Program-made: the position numbers and the translations under genes
Origin: Hyphomicrobiales bacterium
GTDB taxonomy: Bacteria; Pseudomonadota; Alphaproteobacteria; Rhizobiales; Beijerinckiaceae
Direction of reading: 5' to 3'
Length of the DNA: 5,758 bases
Assembly: GCA_025363375.1 (NCBI GenBank)
Contig: JANYDZ010000677.1
Location: 1 to 5,758 of the forward strand
The notes under the pieces: model-generated
Databases searched by the model: none
What the model saw: the letters and a program-made list of their open reading frames with translations, nothing else
What the model was told of the DNA's origin: nothing
In this document: positions 1-5,758 of the stretch, in pieces
Layout of the letters: the number at the start of each line of letters is the position of its first letter
Position numbering within the stretch: the stretch's first letter is position 1

Positions 1-501
1 CGCCGCGCCGTCAACGACGCGCGTCAGGCTTGCGCCCGATTTTGTCGCCCGCGGCGAGAAGCCGCCGGCGACAGCCACGGCGTTCTGGACGTTCATGCCG
101 TTGATGAATGGATATTGCCCCGCCGTCGTCACCTCGCCCAGAACGAAGAAGGGACGATAGGCCTCGACCTCGACGGCGACGCGCGGCTCGCGCAAAAATC
201 CAACGCGCAGTTTGGCTTCGATCTGCCGTTCGAGATCATGGGTCGTGCGCCCCTGGGCTTCGACAAGTCCAATCAAGGGCATGGAAATGCGGCCGCCCCC
301 ATCGACGGCGTAGGAATTGGTCAGCGCGTCCTGTCCAAAAACGATCACGCGCAACCGGTCGCCGCTCGCCAGCGTATAGGGCTGGTTTGGATCGTCCTCG
401 AAAGCGCGCGCCTCGTAGCGCGGCCCCTGCGCGCAGCCGCCCAGAGGCGCGCTCGCCAAAGCGGTTGCGATGAGGCCGGCAACAAAATCTCTACGCCGCA
501 T
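1..501 (-). CDS. Wza-like polysaccharide export lipoprotein (partial, C-terminus beyond left edge)
   Basis: Probable outer-membrane auxiliary protein that forms the exit channel for a surface polysaccharide. The visible 167 residues start at ATG 501-499. An N-terminal signal has arginines at 2-4 followed by D5-F6, a short Ala/Gly-rich hydrophobic stretch, and a lipobox LGGC ending at C23 with Ala at +2, which favours the outer membrane. Residues about 41-114 match the polysaccharide export (Poly_export) domain: YTLASGDRLRV, then VDGGGRISMPLIG, then LREPRVAVEV. From about 115 an SLBB-type segment begins (YRPFFVLGEV, then AVAVAGGF near 141-148) and runs off the window, so the remaining length is unknown. 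The gene diverges from the Wzz-like gene, the usual partner of this family. No clear Shine-Dalgarno sequence precedes the ATG. An in-frame TAG lies six codons upstream, so a much longer N-terminus is excluded. The family call is firm; the polysaccharide is unknown. Confidence 0.93.
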   Translation of the reverse strand, partial: MRRRDFVAGLIATALASAPLGGCAQGPRYEARAFEDDPNQPYTLASGDRLRVIVFGQDALTNSYAVDGGGRISMPLIGLVEAQGRTTHDLERQIEAKLRVGFLREPRVAVEVEAYRPFFVLGEVTTAGQYPFINGMNVQNAVAVAGGFSPRATKSGASLTRVVDGAA

Positions 502-567
502 GATCAGACCCACACGCTAACGCGATCATCCCGAAAGGAGTTCGCACGCGCTCTTTTATAGGCGCGT

Positions 568-575
568 ATGGTTAA
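568..575 (-). promoter_or_regulatory. CtrA-like half-site TTAACCAT
   Basis: Read on the minus strand these eight bases are exactly TTAACCAT, the half-site described for the alphaproteobacterial cell-cycle regulator CtrA. It sits seven bases upstream of the TATAAA candidate -10 of the lipoprotein gene, where an activator could contact polymerase. The full TTAA-N7-TTAA form is absent, and an 8-mer can occur by chance, so this is only a candidate operator. Confidence 0.3.
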
Positions 576-622
576 TAATCTCTGATCCGGACTTCCCAAC
601 GTTGTTGGTCATGAAATTAACC
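570..622. repeat. Inverted repeat GGTTAAT-N39-ATTAACC
   Basis: The arms 570-576 and 616-622 are perfect 7-bp inverted copies separated by 39 bases, in the middle of the divergent intergenic region. The spacing is too wide for a convincing RNA hairpin but would suit two operator half-sites for one regulator. The left arm overlaps the CtrA-like half-site. Two short matches in AT-richer DNA could be coincidence. Confidence 0.35.
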
Positions 623-662
623 GGGCCTCAACCATAATGCGATTAAGTGCGGCCATTAGTTC

Positions 663-667
663 AGGGG
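663..667 (+). promoter_or_regulatory. Ribosome binding site deciding the start of the Wzz-like gene
   Basis: AGGGG lies six bases before the ATG at 674, a good Shine-Dalgarno spacing. It supports that ATG over the in-frame GTG at 647, which would add nine residues, has no comparable upstream site, and would place this purine run inside the coding region. Confidence 0.65.
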
Positions 668-673
668 TTTTGC

Positions 674-2908
674 ATGAGTGACGCGTCACATGGCGCTGCC
701 GGCGGGTTCGGGCAAGGCGACGGCGAGATCGAAATCGCCAGCGTGGGCCAGGCGCTATGGCGGGGCAGGAAATGGATTGCCGGCGCGACGCTGCTTGGAT
801 TTCTCGGGTCCGTAGCGTTCGTAACGCTCGTCAAGCCGAAGTACACGGCCGAGGCCAAGGCGCTCGTCGAGAACCAGGAAAGCTATTTTACGCGCCCGGA
901 AAAATCGGGCGCCGAACCCGGTCAGATTGCGCCCGACGCAGAGGCGGTCGCCAGTCAGGTGCAATTGGTGACTTCGCGGGATCTCGCGCGAGAGGCGATC
1001 CGGGCGCTGGGTCTGAAAGGCAATCCGGAATTCGATCCGGCCGCCGGCGATCTGGGATTGCTGGCTCCGGTGCTGTCCATGCTGGGCATGCAAAAAGATA
1101 CGTCGAAATTGGCGCCGGAAGACCGCATTTTCGAGACCTATTTCGAGCGGCTGTTCGTTTTTCCGGTCGTCAAGTCGCGCGTCCTTCAGATTGAGTTTTC
1201 GTCGCGCGATCCCGAGCTCGCCGCCAAGGCCGCCAATACGATCGCCGAACTCTACGTGGGCGTGCAGGCGAGCGCCAAACGCAACACAGCGCGGGTCGCC
1301 GCCGGCTCGCTCGCGGCGCTGACGACGGAATTGCGGGGCAAGGTCGCGGACGCCGAGCGAAAAGCCGAGGAATATCGCGCCGCCAACGGATTGCTTTTGG
1401 GCGCGAACAATCTGACCATGAACAATCAGCAACTCGCCGACATCAACGCGCAACTGGCGCTGGCCCGCGCCACCCAGGCGGACGCCCAGGCCAAATCCCG
1501 CATGATCCGGGACATGCTCAAACAGGGCCGCATCGGCGAAGTACCCGATGTCGCCAACAACGAGCTGATTCGCAGGCTTTCCGAGCAGCGCGCCAACCTT
1601 CGTGGTCAGATCGCGTCGGAAGGACGCACGTTGTTGCCGGGCCATCCCCGCGTCAAGGAACTCAACGCGCAACTCGTTGAGCTCGAAAGCGGCATCCGCA
1701 CCGCCGCGGACAAGGCGGCGCGCACTCTTGAAAACGATTCGCGCATCGCGGGGTCGCGCTTTGAAAATCTCCTGGCCGCGCTCGATCAGCAGAAAAAGAC
1801 GGTTGGCGGCGCGAGCACCGAGGAGGTCCGCGCGCGCGAACTCGACCGCGAGGCGCGGTTGCTCAAGGAACAACTTGAAGCCGCAACGGCCAAATATCAG
1901 GAAGCGCTCGCCCGCCAGGCCGCGGATTCAACGCCCAGCGACGCGCGCATCATCTCGCGCGCTGTTTCTCCGCAATTGCCGAGTTTTCCGAAGAAGGCGC
2001 CGATCGTTCTTTTCGCAACGCTCGCTGGCTTTATCTTGTCGGCGGGAACCATCCTTGCCGGCGAATTGCTGAGCGGGCGCGCTTATGCGCGTCGACAGGA
2101 GAGTCTCAATGAGCGGGTTGAACCAGGCATTGAGTCTGTAGCGAGGGCAAGGGTGGATGGCTCGGTTGATGCAAATGCGGGCCAACACGCGGTCGAAGAG
2201 TTTGTTGACAGCCCGGTCGCAGAGCAAGCTGCGGCGCCGATGCAAGGCAGCGATTCGATTGGTCGGCGTATTGAAACGCCGGCAAGCCCTGAAGTCGCCG
2301 GGCGGCGGCGGACAATTCAAATTCCGGCGATCAGTTCGCTGGTCGGGATCGCCGGCGCCATCGCCGGAAGCGGGCAGTCGGGATCGGCGCGCCGTCTGCT
2401 GGTTGTTGGCGTGGATTCGGACGTCGCGGCGGCTGAAGTTGCCGTGGCGCTTGGCCGCGTCCTTTGCGCGGACAAGCGGGTGGTCCTGCTTGAACTCGTT
2501 GGATACGAAGCTGGCGACGCCATGGGACCTCCCGGCCTGGGCGATCTGCTGGCAGGCCACGCCGGCTTTGAAGACGCCATCCACCGCGACCGCGGCTCGC
2601 GGCTTCATCTGCTGCCCGTTGGCCGTGGCGGCCCCGCGCTTCCCGAAGGGCTCGACGTGGTCATGGAGGCGCTCGCCAGGACATACGATTATCTCATTGT
2701 GCTTGCCCCCCCGGTTCAAGCCGGCGCAGGCGCCTACCTCGCGGCGCCCCACATGGAAACAGCGGTCCTGGTTTGCGGCGCAACCACCAGCGAACGCGCA
2801 TGCGCGGAAGCTTGCGCGGAGTTGCGGCGCGCCGGTATTGGCGAAGTGCTGGCGTTCGACGCGGGGATGCAGGCGACCGCTTTGCATGGCCGCAAAAGCG
2901 CGGCCTGA
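674..2908 (+). CDS. Wzz/GumC/ExoP-type polysaccharide chain-length protein with degenerate BY-kinase-like domain
   Basis: Inner-membrane co-polymerase that sets chain length and couples polymerisation to export; 744 residues from ATG 674. Order of parts: a cytoplasmic N-terminus; TM1 about 33-53; Wzz N-terminal domain to about 110; a long periplasmic coiled-coil region about 200-415, including the family-typical LLPGHPRVKEL at 320-330; a GNVR-type end with the proline motif PSFPKK at 436-441; TM2 about 443-465; an Ala-rich linker about 474-570; and a C-terminal P-loop-like domain about 571-744. That last domain aligns by eye with BY-kinases (RRLLVVGV, KRVVLLELV, GLGDLLAGHAGFEDAI, LHLLPVGRGG, YDYLIVLAPPV). 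It lacks the GxGKT Walker A loop, the acidic residues of Walker A' and the aspartate of Walker B, and it has no C-terminal tyrosine cluster. It probably works as a structural or regulatory domain, not a kinase. It diverges from the export lipoprotein gene. Length and architecture fit rhizobial ExoP-like proteins. Confidence 0.93.
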   Translation: MSDASHGAAGGFGQGDGEIEIASVGQALWRGRKWIAGATLLGFLGSVAFVTLVKPKYTAEAKALVENQESYFTRPEKSGAEPGQIAPDAEAVASQVQLVTSRDLAREAIRALGLKGNPEFDPAAGDLGLLAPVLSMLGMQKDTSKLAPEDRIFETYFERLFVFPVVKSRVLQIEFSSRDPELAAKAANTIAELYVGVQASAKRNTARVAAGSLAALTTELRGKVADAERKAEEYRAANGLLLGANNLTMNNQQLADINAQLALARATQADAQAKSRMIRDMLKQGRIGEVPDVANNELIRRLSEQRANLRGQIASEGRTLLPGHPRVKELNAQLVELESGIRTAADKAARTLENDSRIAGSRFENLLAALDQQKKTVGGASTEEVRARELDREARLLKEQLEAATAKYQEALARQAADSTPSDARIISRAVSPQLPSFPKKAPIVLFATLAGFILSAGTILAGELLSGRAYARRQESLNERVEPGIESVARARVDGSVDANAGQHAVEEFVDSPVAEQAAAPMQGSDSIGRRIETPASPEVAGRRRTIQIPAISSLVGIAGAIAGSGQSGSARRLLVVGVDSDVAAAEVAVALGRVLCADKRVVLLELVGYEAGDAMGPPGLGDLLAGHAGFEDAIHRDRGSRLHLLPVGRGGPALPEGLDVVMEALARTYDYLIVLAPPVQAGAGAYLAAPHMETAVLVCGATTSERACAEACAELRRAGIGEVLAFDAGMQATALHGRKSAA

Positions 2909-2950
2909 ACGCATGTGGATCCATCCGGGTTTGTTGCGTGGATCGCAAGC

Positions 2951-4174
2951 TTACGGGCGGCGCATCAATCGTTGAGCCACAGGCCACGCCCATCGGCTCT
3001 GCTTGATCCAGCGCTTTGCGTGCCGGCGTGTGGATTCAACGATGCGGTAAGCGTGGCCCAACGGGCTCAGCGCAAGTATTGAATCGAACATGGGTTCGGT
3101 TCTATCGCACCACATTTCTTTGTAACGGGCCTCGCCGATTCCCAGATCGAAGCTGCGGGCGCCTTCGCTGCATTTCCTTTCAAGCATCTCCATCAGCAGC
3201 ACGTCGCCGGGCGTGTAGCGCGCGACATCCTCCGACATGTCAAAGGCGTTGAACAACAAATGCAGGTGATCGCCATGGGCGCCGCTTCCATAAATCGCGA
3301 TCATGCGCTCGCCGAGGGCAAGCGCATGCAATTCAATGGCGGCGGTTTCCGCATTGGTCGTACAGCAGGCGCGTTCCAGAAAGGAGCGGGATTCAGGCAT
3401 GTCGAAATTGCTGCGAATGCCCTTCTGGTGAAAGCGCGCCAGCTTCAGCTGGTAGAAAACGTCGAGCACCTGGGCGATTTCCAGCGGCGTCCGGGCTGTG
3501 AAGTAGCGCAGGGAGCCGGCTTCAGAGAGACGCTTATGCTTTCTGCGCAGCTTTTTCGCGCTTTCCTTTGACATACGCGCGGCGAGCAGATCACGCGGAC
3601 TGGACGTGAGTTCAGCGCAGTGGCTCTGGCTTGCGCTGGATTGATGCGGAAAGATGTCGAGCGGATTTTTCGCGCCGGCGAAGTTTTGAGGTTGGTTGAT
3701 CAGGAGAAACAGATCGGGCTTCAGCCGCGCTTTTGCAGCCGCCGCGCGCAAAAGAGATTCAAGATCCGCCGGGCTGAATGTAAATCCGGGCCGGTAAAGC
3801 CCTATATTGGCGTTGGAATCGACGCCGCCGAGAAAGCCGGCAATGGAGACGGGCCCGCGCCGGTAAATGCCGAACGGCAACAGGGCGACGGGCGCGCCGC
3901 TGGAATTGTGAGCGACGACAATCATCGGCGTCATTCGTTCAAAAATGCCAAATGTCGCCATCCACGGGACCAGAAAACGTCGCGACTGATAGATCGTTCC
4001 GGGACAGTCGTCTTCAAGTTCGGCCCAGGCGTCCCAGGCGGCGTGAATATCCTCATGGACGTCGACGCGGCCAAGTTTACGTCCCGAACTCACGCGTCGC
4101 GCGCCCGGATCGGTCTGGGGATCGCTGCGTATTTCCCGCACAGGCGGGGGCGGCGCTTGTGTTTCGACGTCCAT
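2951..4174 (-). CDS. GNAT-fold acyltransferase, CelD/BioF2-like (Acetyltransf_6) family
   Basis: A 407-residue cytoplasmic protein, probably transferring an acyl group to a sugar or lipid-linked intermediate in polysaccharide synthesis; substrate and donor are unknown. There is no signal peptide or membrane segment. The N-terminal half has family features (WDAWAEL about 47-53, then QSRRFLVPWMATFG about 63-76). The C-terminal GNAT-type domain spans about 195-365: a basic KKLRRKHKRL at 207-216, then FYQLKLARFHQKGI at 240-253, then LGERMIAIYGS at 287-297, and the hallmark FDLGIGEARYKEMW at 342-355, equivalent to the FDfGxGdexYK block of CelD-like proteins. The ATG at 4174-4172 has GAAGG (4184-4180) five bases upstream. 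It converges on the Wzz-like gene and diverges from the deacetylase gene. Family members often sit in cellulose or exopolysaccharide loci. The family call is good; the reaction is inferred. Confidence 0.87.
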   Translation of the reverse strand: MDVETQAPPPPVREIRSDPQTDPGARRVSSGRKLGRVDVHEDIHAAWDAWAELEDDCPGTIYQSRRFLVPWMATFGIFERMTPMIVVAHNSSGAPVALLPFGIYRRGPVSIAGFLGGVDSNANIGLYRPGFTFSPADLESLLRAAAAKARLKPDLFLLINQPQNFAGAKNPLDIFPHQSSASQSHCAELTSSPRDLLAARMSKESAKKLRRKHKRLSEAGSLRYFTARTPLEIAQVLDVFYQLKLARFHQKGIRSNFDMPESRSFLERACCTTNAETAAIELHALALGERMIAIYGSGAHGDHLHLLFNAFDMSEDVARYTPGDVLLMEMLERKCSEGARSFDLGIGEARYKEMWCDRTEPMFDSILALSPLGHAYRIVESTRRHAKRWIKQSRWAWPVAQRLMRRP

Positions 4175-4284
4175 GAATGCCTTCGACGAATTATTTGCGA
4201 TTTGCCGCTAGGCTGTAATTTAATGGCAAAAGGTCAACGCGACGTTTCGCCGGAATCGATGACGTCTAAAAAGAGTGACCGCCC
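4175..4284. promoter_or_regulatory. Divergent intergenic region between acyltransferase and deacetylase
   Basis: This 110-base non-coding spacer must carry the promoters of two divergent genes. Its centre (about 4190-4232) is AT-rich and contains TTTGCC-N18-GGCAAA, arms 4201-4206 and 4225-4230, a 6-bp inverted repeat that could be an operator or chance. On the minus strand TTGACC (4235-4230) resembles a -35 element for the acyltransferase, but no convincing -10 follows. The deacetylase start has only a weak GAG (4273-4275) as a possible Shine-Dalgarno sequence. Confidence 0.4.
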
Positions 4285-5352
4285 ATGAACATGTCGGCTT
4301 CAGACTGGCGGCGGCGGGCGATCGGCGCGGGGCTTTGGATGCTCGGCGCGAGCGGTCTTCCGGCGATTGTGGCGCCGCTGACGCGCGGAATTGGCGCAAT
4401 CCTGATGTTTCATCACGTCAGGCCCTGGGCCGGCGACGGGTTCGCCCCCAATCGGGGGCTGGAAATCACTCCGGAGTTTCTCGACGAAACCATCATGATC
4501 CTGCGGGCGCGCGGGTTCGAAATTGTCGCCATCGACACTGCGCTGGAGCGGCTGGCACAGGGCGGCGGTGAAAAGCCCTTCGTCGTGCTGAGCTTCGACG
4601 ACGGTTATCGCGACAATCTCGTCCACGCTTTACCCGTTCTACGCCGTCGCGAGGCGCCCTTTGTCCTCTATGTCACCACGGGATTTGCCGAGCGAACCGC
4701 GCGCCTGTGGTGGGTTGAACTTGAGGCGGCGATCCGCGCAATGCGACGGATTGAATTCAATACGGGTGCTGAAACAGTCAACCTTCGCGCCATGTCAAAT
4801 TCAGAAAAAACAATATCTTTCAATAAAATATATTGGAAACTTCGTAATGGACCTGAAGCGACGCTCCTGACGTCTGTCGCCGAGCTCACAGAGAACGCGA
4901 AGATCGACCGCCGCGCGCTGGTCGAGAATCTTTGCATGGACTGGGACGAAATCGGCGCCTTCGCACATGAGCCTCTTTGCACGATTGGCGTGCATACCCT
5001 GACACATCCCATGCTGGCCAAACATCCGCTTGAGACGGCGCGCGCTGAACTCGCCGATAGTCGGGCGCGGATTGAGGTGCGAACCTGCCGGCCCGCCCGG
5101 CATCTGGCCTATCCCGTTGGCGATCCCGCTTCCGCCGGACCACGCGAATTCGCGCTCGCCCGTGAATTGGGGTTTGCGTCAGCGGTGACGACGCGCAAGG
5201 GGATGATTTTTCCCCAACACGCCGCGCATTCAATGGCGCTGCCGCGCCTGTCCGTGAATGGCGGGTTTCAGTCCCGCGCCGCGCTCGACGTGCTGTTGTC
5301 GGGGGCGCCGTTCTGGTTCATCAACCGGGGACGGCGGGTGAATGTGGGTTAG
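4285..5352 (+). CDS. NodB-type polysaccharide deacetylase family protein
   Basis: Predicted metal-dependent carbohydrate esterase 4-type deacetylase removing N- or O-acetyl groups from a polysaccharide or its precursor; 355 residues. Motifs in order: MFHHV at 41-45; motif 1 LSFDDGYRDN at 102-111, with D105 as probable base and D106 as metal ligand; motif 2 HTLTH with metal-binding H237 and H241; and motif 3 LAYPVGD at 274-280. It closes with ALPRLSVNG at 318-326. All catalytic and metal residues are present, so it is likely active. The N-terminus (about 13-40) is moderately hydrophobic but not a clear cleavable signal, so the protein may act on the cytoplasmic side or at the membrane. ATG 4285 was chosen; ATG 4291 (residue 3) is nearly equivalent. 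Codons for residues 171-189 are strikingly AT-rich compared with the rest. It diverges from the acyltransferase, suggesting the two modify the same polymer. Confidence 0.92.
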   Translation: MNMSASDWRRRAIGAGLWMLGASGLPAIVAPLTRGIGAILMFHHVRPWAGDGFAPNRGLEITPEFLDETIMILRARGFEIVAIDTALERLAQGGGEKPFVVLSFDDGYRDNLVHALPVLRRREAPFVLYVTTGFAERTARLWWVELEAAIRAMRRIEFNTGAETVNLRAMSNSEKTISFNKIYWKLRNGPEATLLTSVAELTENAKIDRRALVENLCMDWDEIGAFAHEPLCTIGVHTLTHPMLAKHPLETARAELADSRARIEVRTCRPARHLAYPVGDPASAGPREFALARELGFASAVTTRKGMIFPQHAAHSMALPRLSVNGGFQSRAALDVLLSGAPFWFINRGRRVNVG

Positions 5353-5513
5353 TTTGTTTTATATTGCGGTTGCCTCGATCTGCCGACCCACGGTCAAAAG
5401 GCGGTTGTATGGCCGAGGGTCCCGGGTGAGCGGCGACCGCCGCTCTTGAGCGAGCGCGCGAATGGCTTGCATTGGCGAGCCGGCAGTTGGAATGAAGCCC
5501 CGACACGCCAAAG
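5353..5513. other. Convergent intergenic spacer with no gene seen
   Basis: The 161 bases between the stop of the deacetylase (TAG 5350-5352) and the stop of the minus-strand gene entering from the right start with a T-rich run (5353-5364). They then turn GC-rich and contain one strong stem-loop. No open frame here shows protein-like composition. Confidence 0.6.
5428..5445. terminator. GC-rich stem-loop, possible bidirectional terminator
   Basis: GAGCGGC pairs perfectly with GCCGCTC around a GACC tetraloop, a 7-bp stem with six G-C pairs, placed between two convergent genes. No T-tract follows on either strand, so it is not a canonical intrinsic terminator. It could stabilise 3' ends or block read-through, or be an incidental product of GC-rich sequence. 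Confidence 0.35.
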
Positions 5514-5758
5514 TCACTGACGCAGTTCAAACAAATAATACTGAACGAAGGGATAGAGCGCGCCTTTCCTGAGCCCTGGCGAAAATCGGTATTTCGGCTC
5601 CTCGGCTATGATCTGATAGCCGCTCGCCGCGATGGCGGGCAGAATGAGTTTCCCGGGTCCTTCTGTTTCCAGACTGACAGCTGACTTGTCATGCGGCACA
5701 AAGAACAGATAACGCACCTTGAGCGCGGCGAGGCGGTCGAGCCAGATTTCGATTGAAG
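5514..5758 (-). CDS. C-terminal end of a possible SAM-dependent methyltransferase (partial)
   Basis: Eighty residues of an open frame run in from the right edge and end at TGA (5516-5514); the N-terminus and any cofactor motif lie outside. Visible features are IWLDRLAALKVRYLFFVPHD, then a GPGKLILPAIAASGY segment, then EEPKYRFSPG, ending YYLFELRQ. The pattern of a core strand, a helix leading to a glycine-tyrosine, a PKY motif and a final YYLFEL strand resembles the end of class I methyltransferases found in polysaccharide loci. This is recalled likeness, not a motif proof, and no SAM-binding loop is visible. The frame clearly continues upstream of the GTG at 5717, so that codon is not taken as the start. 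It converges on the deacetylase. Confidence 0.5.
   Translation of the reverse strand, partial: SIEIWLDRLAALKVRYLFFVPHDKSAVSLETEGPGKLILPAIAASGYQIIAEEPKYRFSPGLRKGALYPFVQYYLFELRQ

Larger units (their letters stand above)
502..673. promoter_or_regulatory. Divergent intergenic region between export lipoprotein and Wzz-like gene
   Basis: This 172-base non-coding stretch is visibly richer in A+T than the flanking genes and must hold the promoters of both divergent genes. On the minus strand TATAAA (560-555) is a plausible -10 for the lipoprotein, with no good -35 at the expected distance. On the plus strand CATAAT (633-638) is one base from the consensus -10 and lies 36 bases before the ATG at 674, again without a clear -35. 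It also holds a 7-bp inverted repeat and a CtrA-like half-site, listed separately. Promoter assignments are inference from short matches. Confidence 0.5.

Noticed and set aside
115..561. Plus-strand frames opposite the export lipoprotein
   Set aside because: The minus strand encodes a clear signal peptide, Poly_export and SLBB blocks; the plus frames are low-complexity Arg-rich shadows.
647..673. GTG at 647 as the start of the Wzz-like protein
   Set aside because: The AGGGG ribosome binding site lies downstream of this codon and is well spaced for ATG 674, and the nine extra residues add nothing typical of the family.
755..1873. A 372-codon open frame on the minus strand opposite the Wzz-like gene
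   Set aside because: Antisense frame in GC-rich DNA. Its composition (many Arg, Gly, Phe, Gln) has no domain pattern, and it lies wholly inside a gene with clear family motifs.
1928..2914. A 328-codon minus-strand open frame over the 3' half of the Wzz-like gene
   Set aside because: Same kind of antisense shadow; Arg/Ala-rich with no recognisable motifs or ribosome binding site.
2915..2944. GATCCA-N15-TGGATC between the convergent Wzz-like and acyltransferase genes as a terminator
   Set aside because: Only six base pairs around a 15-base loop and no T-tract. It arises from a repeated GTGGATC and a TGGATCCA palindrome, so it is probably incidental.
3620..4288. A 222-codon plus-strand frame antisense to the acyltransferase and overlapping the deacetylase start
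   Set aside because: The opposite strand carries GNAT family motifs across the region. This frame has no motifs and would collide with the deacetylase start.
2951..5352. An exosortase (XrtA/PEP-CTERM) polysaccharide locus, because it combines a GNAT-fold protein with a deacetylase
   Set aside because: No exosortase, PEP-CTERM protein or glycosyltransferase of that system is visible, and the two proteins fit more general families.
5321..5530. A 69-codon minus-strand frame in the spacer after the deacetylase
   Set aside because: It overlaps the ends of both flanking genes, has no Shine-Dalgarno sequence, and its Ser/Arg/Ala-rich composition is not protein-like.

Overview
The window is a GC-rich stretch, roughly 60-65 % G+C by eye, with the codon habits of an alphaproteobacterium. 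The Hyphomicrobiales are a reasonable guess, but no gene here fixes the genus. It is part of a locus for making and exporting a surface polysaccharide (exopolysaccharide or capsule). Four genes are well supported and a fifth enters from the right edge. No RNA gene, insertion sequence, CRISPR array or integration site was seen.

Left part (1-673): a Wza-like outer-membrane polysaccharide export lipoprotein lies on the minus strand and is cut by the left edge. A 172-base intergenic region separates it from a divergent gene. That region holds TTAACC-core elements in opposite orientation, one of them matching the alphaproteobacterial CtrA half-site TTAACCAT.

Centre (674-4174): a 744-residue Wzz/GumC/ExoP-type chain-length protein lies on the plus strand. 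Its C-terminal P-loop, BY-kinase-like domain has lost the Walker motifs and has no tyrosine tail. It converges, over a 42-base gap, on a 407-residue GNAT-fold acyltransferase of the CelD/BioF2-like type on the minus strand.

Right part (4175-5758): the acyltransferase diverges from a NodB-type polysaccharide deacetylase with an intact metal site, on the plus strand. After a 161-base gap with a GC-rich stem-loop, the C-terminal end of a minus-strand gene appears; it is tentatively a SAM-dependent methyltransferase.

Inferred working model: the lipoprotein and the Wzz-like protein form the trans-envelope export and length-control pair. The deacetylase, acyltransferase and possible methyltransferase tailor the sugar repeat unit or chain. 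This is a recognisable type of polysaccharide locus, not an obviously new system. The points most worth a second look are the dead kinase domain, the twin-arginine-like lipoprotein signal and an AT-rich island inside the deacetylase gene.
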